Source: an uncultured Flavobacteriales bacterium
GTDB taxonomy: Bacteria > Bacteroidota > Bacteroidia > Flavobacteriales_D > Sanyastnellaceae
Direction: 5' to 3'
Assembly: GCA_938074325.1 (NCBI GenBank)
Contig: CALJFZ010000048.1
Coordinates: 1-35,006 of the forward strand
Length of the DNA stretch: 35,006 nucleotides
The notes under the pieces were generated by a model. It worked only from the letters and a program-made list of their open reading frames with translations, made no database searches and was not told the origin of the DNA. The stretch's first letter is position 1. The number at the start of each line of letters is the position of its first letter. Positions 6,880-13,762 of the stretch are shown piece by piece. Both the position numbers and the translations under genes were made by a program.

Positions 6880-8652
6880 ATGAGCCAACCAACTCGCTTA
6901 TTTGACTTCCCTCGTTACCAATTGGCCAATCGCCCATTGGACGTCATGATGACCATGCCAAACAACGGCAACCGCATCACATACACCACTGAACAATTTG
7001 TCGAAGCCGTCGACCGCACCTCCCGGGGCCTCATCGCCATGGGGCTGCAAGTCGGTGACAAGGTCGCGTTGGTTTCGCACAACAACCGCTGCGAATGGAA
7101 CATCATGGACCACGCCATCATGTCCGTCGGCGCCATCAACTGTCCGCTCTACCCCACGATGACAGAGGCCGATTACGAGTACATCCTCAACCACAGCGAG
7201 AGCAAGTACTGCGCGGTCAGCAACCAGGAATTGTACGACAAGGTCATGTCCATCAAGGACAAGATTCCAAGCCTTGAGCACGTCTTCATGTTTGAACACG
7301 GAAACGGCAACCACTGGTCCGCCATCGCCGAAGCAGGAAGCGACGAACAGCAAGCGGAGTTGGAAGCGCGAATGGCAGCCGTGAAGCCAGAGGATTTGGC
7401 TACCATCATCTACACCTCGGGTACCACAGGTACTCCCAAAGGCGTGATGCTCAGCCACAACAACATCACCCAGACGGTGATGAAAAGCATTCCCCGGATC
7501 CCGCCGGTGCTGCTCGACTCAGAATACCGCGTACTGAGTTTCTTGCCCGTTTGCCACATCTTCGAGCGCATGTTGCACTACCTGTACATGTACATAGGTG
7601 CTAACATTTACTTCGCAGAAAGCCTCGAAACCATTAAGGAAGATTTGGCGCACAGCCAACCCACTGTTTTCACAGCCGTTCCGCGATTGCTTGAGAAGTT
7701 CTACGACGGCATCGTCCAGAAGGGACGTGCTGCGGGCGGAGCGAAAGCCGCCATTTTCAATTGGGCCGTGGACCTCGCATTGCAATGGGAACCCGACGGA
7801 CAAAACGGCGGATTCTACGAGTGGAAACTGGGCATCGCCCGCAAATTGGTCTTCAGCAAAGTCAAGACGGCCCTGGGCCTCGACAACATCCGCGCGGTGG
7901 CGTGTGGGTCGGCTGCACTCGCACCGCGGTTGGCACGCTTTTTCAACGCGGCTGACATTCCAATTTATGAAGGCTATGGCCTCACCGAAACCAGCCCTGT
8001 GGTGACAGTGAACTCGACGGTCGAGCCAGGTCTGCTGCGCATTGGTTACGTTGGGAAGCTCATCGATGGCGTGGAAGTCAAATTCGGACCCGATGATGAA
8101 ATCCTCGTACGCGGTTTCAATGTCATGATGGGCTACTACAAAGACGCTGAGAAGACCGCTGAAGTCATGACCGATGATTGGTTCCACACCGGTGACATCG
8201 GACGCATGGACGACGGGTTCCTCAAAATCACGGACCGCAAGAAGGAGATGTTCAAAACCTCCGGCGGTAAGTACGTTGCACCCCAGTTGCTCGAAAACGC
8301 ATTGAAGGCATCGCTCTTCATTGAGCAAGTCATGGTCGTGGGTGAAGGACAGAAGTTCCCTGGAGCCTTGGTGGTTCCAAATGCAGATGCCGTGGAAGAG
8401 TGGTGCAAGCGCAAAAAACATCCATTCCCAGGCATGGAAGGAATTCGCAACGACGCGCGCATTGCAACCCGCATTCAAGAAGACGTGGACCGCTTGATGG
8501 AACCGTTTGCCAAATGGGAGAAGGTCAAGGCCATCCGCATCTTGCCTACGATGTTCGCCATCGAAAACGGTGAACTGACACCCACCTTGAAGTTGAAGCG
8601 CAAGCCCATCAAGGAGCATTACCAGGGTGACATCGACGCGTTGTACGCCTAA
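6880..8652 (+). CDS. Long-chain fatty acid-CoA ligase
   Basis: A 590-residue AMP-forming acyl-CoA synthetase of the FAA1-like group, activating long-chain fatty acids with ATP and CoA. Seen: the P-loop-like motif YTSGTTGTPKG (178-188), FLPVCHIFERM downstream of it, the adenylate motif YGLTETSPVV near residue 367, the WFHTGDIG motif with ITDRKKEMFKTSGGKYVAP (about 430-465), and a C-terminal lid domain ending in the TPTLKLKRK segment typical of this group. The length is normal. The start at 6880 (MSQPTRLFDF) is preferred to a TTG in frame at 6844, which would lie inside the -7 promoter box. Confidence 0.94.
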   Translation: MSQPTRLFDFPRYQLANRPLDVMMTMPNNGNRITYTTEQFVEAVDRTSRGLIAMGLQVGDKVALVSHNNRCEWNIMDHAIMSVGAINCPLYPTMTEADYEYILNHSESKYCAVSNQELYDKVMSIKDKIPSLEHVFMFEHGNGNHWSAIAEAGSDEQQAELEARMAAVKPEDLATIIYTSGTTGTPKGVMLSHNNITQTVMKSIPRIPPVLLDSEYRVLSFLPVCHIFERMLHYLYMYIGANIYFAESLETIKEDLAHSQPTVFTAVPRLLEKFYDGIVQKGRAAGGAKAAIFNWAVDLALQWEPDGQNGGFYEWKLGIARKLVFSKVKTALGLDNIRAVACGSAALAPRLARFFNAADIPIYEGYGLTETSPVVTVNSTVEPGLLRIGYVGKLIDGVEVKFGPDDEILVRGFNVMMGYYKDAEKTAEVMTDDWFHTGDIGRMDDGFLKITDRKKEMFKTSGGKYVAPQLLENALKASLFIEQVMVVGEGQKFPGALVVPNADAVEEWCKRKKHPFPGMEGIRNDARIATRIQEDVDRLMEPFAKWEKVKAIRILPTMFAIENGELTPTLKLKRKPIKEHYQGDIDALYA

Positions 8653-8670
8653 CTGTTTGGCCGTCTGACC

Positions 8671-9264
8671 ATGGTAGAGACTCTGATCAACCTGGATTTC
8701 ATCTTATTCAAGTTGTTCAACACGCCTTGGCCGGGCGGAGACCAAATCATGTGGGCGGTCTCGAGCCTTTGGTGGTGGACCCCTTTGTACCTGCTCTTGC
8801 TATGGGAACTTTGGAAGAAGTCCGATCGCACGTGGGACCGCACCTTGGTCCGCGTTTTTTTTCTCGCCCTCTGCATCACGGGAACCGATGTCATTTCCGC
8901 GCGCATCATCAAGCCGGGAATCCAGCGTTTCCGCCCCTCCCATTCCATCGAATTGCGCGATAGCGTGCACCTTGTAACCCCGCCGGGCAAAGACACGCCT
9001 TACCGCGGAGGTCGATTTGGATTTGTGAGCTCTCATGCTGCCAACTACACGGGCATCGCGATTTACTTCGGGCTGTTATTGGGCGGTGGCACGTGGATTT
9101 GGCTGCTGCTAGGATGGGCACTCCTTATCGGCTACAGCCGCATGTACTTGGGTGTGCATTTTCCGCTGGACATCGCGGGTGGCATGATCCTCGGGGCATT
9201 CATCGGGTACGTCATGTGGCGGATTCAAAATAAACTCGTGGGCGCGCCCATTGCGGTCGAATGA
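8671..9264 (+). CDS. PAP2-family membrane phosphatase
   Basis: A 197-residue integral-membrane acid phosphatase or diacylglycerol-pyrophosphate-type phosphatase with about five membrane segments. The three PAP2 motifs are visible: K81 to RP (88-89) in IIKPGIQRFRP, a SSH variant of the PSGH motif (FVSSHAAN, 120-125), and SR-x5-H-x3-D (S156, R157, H163, D167 in YSRMYLGVHFPLD). It probably dephosphorylates undecaprenyl pyrophosphate, phosphatidylglycerophosphate or another lipid phosphate; the sequence does not say which. It follows the ligase by 18 bases and overlaps crcB by an ATGA, so it is translationally coupled to it. Confidence 0.9.
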   Translation: MVETLINLDFILFKLFNTPWPGGDQIMWAVSSLWWWTPLYLLLLWELWKKSDRTWDRTLVRVFFLALCITGTDVISARIIKPGIQRFRPSHSIELRDSVHLVTPPGKDTPYRGGRFGFVSSHAANYTGIAIYFGLLLGGGTWIWLLLGWALLIGYSRMYLGVHFPLDIAGGMILGAFIGYVMWRIQNKLVGAPIAVE

Positions 9265-9641
9265 ATTTCCTCGCGGTCTTCATAGGAGGCGGACTGGGCA
9301 GCCTTGCCCGGTACAGCATCGGACTCGGAATCAAGAAACTCGGTTGGTTATCCGCAGCCGGGACCTTGGTTTCCAATGTGCTCGCTTCAGCCTTGCTTCT
9401 GGCCCTTCTTGCCCACGCGGCGGCAGGTACGCAAGGTTGGCCGGCCAAAACACAACCGGCCTTTCTCTTGCTCGCAGTTGGATTCTGTGGGGCCTTTTCC
9501 ACCTTCTCCACATTTGCAGCGGATACTTTGAGTTTACACGCCTCCCATGGAGTGATTTGGTCAGCGGCCAACGTGGCAGTGAACCTCATCCTTTGCCTCG
9601 GCGTAGGTTACTTCATTTGGTCCGCATCTTCCGCGGCTTGA
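9261..9641 (+). CDS. crcB: Fluoride channel CrcB/Fluc
   Basis: A 126-residue four-TM protein of the Fluc fluoride-channel family, which exports F- as a dual-topology dimer. Seen: the N-terminal GGGLGSLARY motif, GTLVSNVLAS in TM2 and the family signature GFCGAFSTFSTF in TM3, which holds the Phe residues lining the pore. The length is normal. It overlaps the PAP2 gene by four bases (ATGA). No fluoride riboswitch could be recognised upstream, which is expected for an internal operon position. Confidence 0.93.
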   Translation: MNFLAVFIGGGLGSLARYSIGLGIKKLGWLSAAGTLVSNVLASALLLALLAHAAAGTQGWPAKTQPAFLLLAVGFCGAFSTFSTFAADTLSLHASHGVIWSAANVAVNLILCLGVGYFIWSASSAA

Positions 9642-9695
9642 GCGGAGGAGGACCGCCCCCCTTCCCCTACCTTTATTCCGATTAATCCTTCATCG

Positions 9696-11561
9696 ATGCC
9701 CACCACTTTCACCCTCACCCGGACGCTGGCCTGCACGTTTTGCCTGATTGCCTTGCTGGCTTCGAACGCCTCAGGCCAAATTGGTTTCCCCCCAGAACAA
9801 CAGCCGACCAAAGGCGAAAAGGTGGACGAGCAAACCCAAATGCAAAACCGCATGCGGGAGAAGGATGAAATGAAAAAGCAGATGGCGGAGCGCGGCGAGA
9901 AAACACCGCCCAAAAAACCCGCCCAGCCCGTGCAACGCGCCCCGCGCCCCATTCCTCAGGAACCAGAACCCAAGACAAATTTGGGGGAACGCCCTGCACT
10001 GGTGGTGGGAATCACCGTGGACCAGATGCGCATGGATTACCTATATCGGTTTTGGGATGCATTTGGGGACGGTGGATTTAAGCGCATGATCGAGGACGGA
10101 TTTGTGTGTGGCGACCACCACTTTGGATACGCACCAACTTACACCGGCCCGGGACACGCGTCCATTTACACAGGCACCACCCCGCGCACGCACGGCATCA
10201 TCGGCAACGATTGGTACGACCGGTCCAGCGGTGCTTCGGTCTATTGCGCCAGCGACGCCGACGTGCAAACGGTAGGCATCGACCCGGCCAATACAGCGGG
10301 ACACATGTCACCACACCGCATGGGGGTCACGACCATCGGAGACGAATTGAAACTGGCAACGGGCATGCAGTCCAAAGTCATTGGTGTGAGCATCAAAGAC
10401 CGCGGGGCCATCTTGCCTGCGGGGCATCTGGCAGACGGCGCTTACTGGTTCTATGGCAAGGACGAAGGCAAATTCATCACCAGCACCCGGTACATGGACG
10501 AACTGCCCAAATGGGCTGAAAAGTGGAACAAAGGCGGTTGGGCAAAACGGTACATGAAGCAACCTTGGGCCAACACCCTGTCCGCCGAACAACTTTCCAT
10601 CCAAACCGAGGACAACACTCCCTACGAACGCCCCTTCAAAGGCGATAACAACCCCACCTACCCCTACGATTTGATGGCGCTGAGCGAAGCCAATGGCGGG
10701 TTCGACATCCTCAAAGCAACGCCGGCGGGGAACACCTTGGTCGTCGACTTCGCTTTGGCGGCCGTCGCCGGGGAGCAGTTGGGCAAGGATGAATTCACCG
10801 ACCTCCTAGCAGTGAGCTTCTCTTCCACGGACTACGTGGGCCACCAATTTGGTGTGCACGCGTGGGAAACCATGGACATCTATGTGCGCCTTGACCAGCA
10901 ACTCGAGCGGTTTTTCCGTGCCTTGGACGGTGCCGTTGGTGTAGGCGAGTGGATGTGTTGGCTGACGGCCGACCACGGCGCAGCAACTGTTCCCTCACTG
11001 GCTCAAGACGCAGGCATCCCGGCGGATTACTGGAAGCCCGGCAACCTCATCGACGACGTCAAGGCCGACCTCAATGCCGCTTTCGGAGAAGCGGAGTGGG
11101 TCCTGAACTACTCCAACGACCAATTCTTCCTCAACCGTCCCCTCATCCTGGACCGCGGCCTGGAAATCGAAGCCTTTGAAAACCGAATCCGCAATCGAGC
11201 ACTGACCTACGAAGGCGTGCATACCGTCGTGACCGGTACCGACCTCGTGCGGGGCAACGCCTATGCCGATGATGTTGTGGAACGCGTGCGCAACGGATGG
11301 TCACCGGCCGCGTCCGGCGACGTCATCGTCATCCCGAAGCCGGGCTGGATTCAATACAGCCGCAGCGGAACCACACACGGTTCGCCGTTTGCCTACGACA
11401 CGCACGTTCCGTTGCTGTTTTATGGTTGGCACGTCCCAGCCGGCATCACCTACGAGCGCACCCACATTCGCGACATTGCCCCTACGGTATCGGCGTTGAT
11501 CCACAGCCCTTTGCCCAACGCCTCCACCGGTCGGCCCATCGAAGACTTGTTGGAGGAATGA
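9696..11561 (+). CDS. pafA: PafA-type alkaline phosphatase
   Basis: A 621-residue exported phosphatase of the type I phosphodiesterase/alkaline phosphatase superfamily that hydrolyses phosphate monoesters. A signal peptide ends near residue 27. The nucleophile is probably T150 in TYTGPGH, with N171 (GIIGNDW) and K234/R236 (SIKDRG). The spacing of these four residues agrees with T79, N100, K162 and R164 of Elizabethkingia PafA. Metal-binding segments include STDYVGHQFG, TADHGA and THGSPFAYDTHVP. Between signal peptide and catalytic domain lies an unusual 65-70 residue charged and Pro-rich linker (about 30-97), which largely explains the extra length over the 546-residue relative. It overlaps the M61 peptidase gene by ATGA. 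A weak TACCTTTA box precedes it. Confidence 0.9.
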   Translation: MPTTFTLTRTLACTFCLIALLASNASGQIGFPPEQQPTKGEKVDEQTQMQNRMREKDEMKKQMAERGEKTPPKKPAQPVQRAPRPIPQEPEPKTNLGERPALVVGITVDQMRMDYLYRFWDAFGDGGFKRMIEDGFVCGDHHFGYAPTYTGPGHASIYTGTTPRTHGIIGNDWYDRSSGASVYCASDADVQTVGIDPANTAGHMSPHRMGVTTIGDELKLATGMQSKVIGVSIKDRGAILPAGHLADGAYWFYGKDEGKFITSTRYMDELPKWAEKWNKGGWAKRYMKQPWANTLSAEQLSIQTEDNTPYERPFKGDNNPTYPYDLMALSEANGGFDILKATPAGNTLVVDFALAAVAGEQLGKDEFTDLLAVSFSSTDYVGHQFGVHAWETMDIYVRLDQQLERFFRALDGAVGVGEWMCWLTADHGAATVPSLAQDAGIPADYWKPGNLIDDVKADLNAAFGEAEWVLNYSNDQFFLNRPLILDRGLEIEAFENRIRNRALTYEGVHTVVTGTDLVRGNAYADDVVERVRNGWSPAASGDVIVIPKPGWIQYSRSGTTHGSPFAYDTHVPLLFYGWHVPAGITYERTHIRDIAPTVSALIHSPLPNASTGRPIEDLLEE

Positions 11562-12976
11562 GCAACGCTTCCGCTATCACAGTTCGCATCAAGCGAATTT
11601 TAAACGGCGCGCCGCGCATCGAATTGACGGCGACCTTCCCGACCGATGAAGCCTTCGAGGCCCAACTGCCCATCTGGCGCCCCGGCCGATACGAGGTGCA
11701 GAATTTTGCTCAATTCGTCTACTCGATGGAAGGATGCGTCGCTGGCAAATGGCGACCACTGAGCAAGACGACCTTGCACCGTTGGCAGGTCCCGGCCAAC
11801 ACGGAGTCGGTGCGTTGGGTATTCCACGCGAACACCTTCAATGCTGGATCGACTGGTGTCGGTGAAGACGTGCTGTACATCAACCCCGTGAACTGCTTCT
11901 TGTATCACCCCGGTCATGAAGAATGGGGCTACCGCGTTGTTTTGGACGACGTGCCCACGGATTGGTCCGTCGCGACGGGATTGACCCCCGACGGCGATGC
12001 ATGGCTGGCCCGCGATGTTCAGCACATCATGGACAGTCCCATCCTCGCGGGACCTGAATTGTGGCATGCCAACTACACCTCCAACGGCGTTCCATTCCAC
12101 ATTTGGATCTACGGCAAACACACGCCGGATGCTGAGCGATTCGTGCGCGAACACCAGGACTTCACCGATGCCCAAATCGCGCACTTCGGCAGTTTCCCTG
12201 CCCCTCATTTTCACTTTTTGTACGTCTTGCCGGAATTGGAAGTGCGGCACGGCGTAGAACATGAGGACACCACGGTCATCGCGCAAGGTCCATCCGCGAA
12301 GAGCCAAACCGAGGAAGGCCACATGGAACTCATCGGCATCGCCTCGCACGAACTGTACCATTGCTGGAATGTCAAGCGCATCCGGCCTGCCGAATGGACG
12401 CCTTACGATTTCTCGCGGGCTTGCCCAAGCCGCATGGGGTACATGGCGGAGGGCGTAACGACCTACATGGGCGATCTGTTCCTGTTCGAGAGCGGCGTTT
12501 TGGATTTGGCCGGCTGGTGCCGGGAATTCGAAAAACTCCTGAACCGTCATGTCAACAATTCGGGGCGTTTGAACCTGAGCGTCGCCGATTCCAGCTTTGA
12601 CACCTGGTTGGACGGATATGCAGCGGGCATCCCCGGACGTAAGGGGTCGATTTACGTTGAAGGGGCGGTCTTGGCGTTTTTGTGCGACGTGCGCATCATG
12701 CAACTAACCGGCAGTGAGGCATCGTTGCAGACCGCCATGCGCCTACTCTGGGAGCAGTTTGGTGAGCCGCGAATCGGCTTGACCGAAACGGATTATTGGT
12801 CGGTACTCAACGAAGTAGCCGGCGCGCCCGATGCGTTGGACGACCTCCGGCGGGATTTTGCCGACGGTACTGATGACAGCTGGGATGCGCTCGTGGCTGC
12901 GATGGAGTGGCAGGGATTGAAATTGACCAAAACCCGCGTCGACGGCTTGTGGCGCACGGTGATCGAACCTGCTTAA
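11558..12976 (+). CDS. M61-family peptidase, PDZ-less
   Basis: A 472-residue metallopeptidase of family M61 (glycyl aminopeptidase-like). Seen: an N-terminal beta domain with the family signature PIWRPGRYEVQNF (38-50), the zinc site HELYH (264-268), the third ligand E298 in EGVTTY, and the YVEGAVLAFLCDVRI segment (366-380). The usual C-terminal PDZ domain of about 100 residues is missing; the chain ends soon after the catalytic helical domain. No signal peptide is seen, so it is probably cytoplasmic. The ATG at 11558 overlaps the pafA stop, which implies translational coupling; an in-frame upstream extension is rejected because it lies inside pafA. Confidence 0.9.
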   Translation: MSNASAITVRIKRILNGAPRIELTATFPTDEAFEAQLPIWRPGRYEVQNFAQFVYSMEGCVAGKWRPLSKTTLHRWQVPANTESVRWVFHANTFNAGSTGVGEDVLYINPVNCFLYHPGHEEWGYRVVLDDVPTDWSVATGLTPDGDAWLARDVQHIMDSPILAGPELWHANYTSNGVPFHIWIYGKHTPDAERFVREHQDFTDAQIAHFGSFPAPHFHFLYVLPELEVRHGVEHEDTTVIAQGPSAKSQTEEGHMELIGIASHELYHCWNVKRIRPAEWTPYDFSRACPSRMGYMAEGVTTYMGDLFLFESGVLDLAGWCREFEKLLNRHVNNSGRLNLSVADSSFDTWLDGYAAGIPGRKGSIYVEGAVLAFLCDVRIMQLTGSEASLQTAMRLLWEQFGEPRIGLTETDYWSVLNEVAGAPDALDDLRRDFADGTDDSWDALVAAMEWQGLKLTKTRVDGLWRTVIEPA

Positions 12977-12979
12977 GAC

Positions 12980-13675
12980 CTAGTCCAATCCGACTGCGCC
13001 GTGGAAGGCGTGGGTGACCAGGTTCCCCCCCATTTGCAATGCCCACTGCCGGATCTCCTCCGGATCGCGGTGCACTTGGTAGTCCTCCCATCCATCTCCC
13101 AAGTCCGACTCGTAGTCATAGAAAACCACCAGCCGGCCCTCATAAAACAAGCCCAAACCCTGGGGCGGCAGATCATCGTGCTCATGCACCTTGGGCAACC
13201 CTTTGTCCAAATCGTATGCCGCATGGAACACAGGGTGCGACCACGGCACTTCCAGCCAATCCACTTCGGGGAGCACTTTTTTCATTTCCCTGCGCACAAA
13301 CGGATCCATGCCGTAGTTGTCGGAGATGTGCAAAAAGCCGCCAGCAAGCAAAAAGTCCCTCAGGTTTTGCGCCTCTGACGCGGAAAACACCACGTTTCCG
13401 TGTCCCGTCATGTGAACCCAAGGAAAGTCAAAAAGGTCGGGCGAACCGGCCTCCACGGTGACCACCTCTTCGTTCAAGTCCATGGCCAGTTCCTCGTTGC
13501 AAAAGCGCACCAAATTCGGCACTGCTGTGGGGTTGGCATACCAATCCCCGCCCCCGCGGTACTTCAAGACCGCCAATTGGTAAAACCCATTTTGAGCGTT
13601 AACCAGCTGAGCGACAGCACCCCAGAAACATCCGAACACCAGCGCTTTTATAAATACTTGCCGAAAATGAAACAT
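12980..13675 (-). CDS. Exported DUF4159 protein
   Basis: A 231-residue protein with a signal peptide ending at VNAQ (about residue 28) and a single DUF4159 domain. The family signature is visible as LKYRGGGDWYANPTAVPNLVRF, split here across residues 38-59, together with FVWMTGHG-like FPWVHMTGHG, GGFLHISDNYG and a final GGNLVTHAF segment. DUF4159 is related to glutamine-amidotransferase-like folds and its function is unknown. The gene is convergent with the M61 gene (3 bases apart) and divergent from secDF. It has a perfect TACCTTTG element just before its start. Confidence 0.85.
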   Translation of the reverse strand: MFHFRQVFIKALVFGCFWGAVAQLVNAQNGFYQLAVLKYRGGGDWYANPTAVPNLVRFCNEELAMDLNEEVVTVEAGSPDLFDFPWVHMTGHGNVVFSASEAQNLRDFLLAGGFLHISDNYGMDPFVRREMKKVLPEVDWLEVPWSHPVFHAAYDLDKGLPKVHEHDDLPPQGLGLFYEGRLVVFYDYESDLGDGWEDYQVHRDPEEIRQWALQMGGNLVTHAFHGAVGLD

Positions 13676-13679
13676 AGAA

Positions 13680-13687
13680 CAAAGGTA
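13680..13687 (-). promoter_or_regulatory. Putative -7 element of the DUF4159 gene
   Basis: TACCTTTG on the minus strand is a perfect TAnnTTTG match ending 4 bases before the ATG at 13675. No -33 TTG is seen at the normal distance. The transcript would be almost leaderless. Confidence 0.4.
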
Positions 13688-13729
13688 GTTCGTACCCTTG
13701 CTAACCCACGACCGTAAAGGGTTTTAAGT

Positions 13730-13737
13730 TATATTTG
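13730..13737 (+). promoter_or_regulatory. Putative -7 element of secDF
   Basis: TATATTTG (followed by C) is a perfect TAnnTTTG match 25 bases before the secDF ATG. The nearest TTG (13698-13700) is 29 bases away, too far for a standard spacer, so only the -7 element is claimed. Confidence 0.45.
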
Positions 13738-13762
13738 CGCCCCTGAAAAACACTCTTGCATC

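Noticed and set aside
7519-8619. Long open frame of 366 residues on the minus strand
   Set aside because: It lies wholly opposite the acyl-CoA ligase, whose motifs are complete; no family motif or promoter was seen. It is a by-product of GC-rich codon use.
8671-9264. Defective PAP2 active site because PSGH is replaced by SSH
   Set aside because: The SSHAAN form is a familiar variant in Bacteroidota PAP2 proteins, and the other catalytic residues are intact.
9642-9695. Pho-box-like site or strong promoter before pafA
   Set aside because: Only a weak TACCTTTA is seen; there is no TTG at the right distance and no TTAACA-type repeats.
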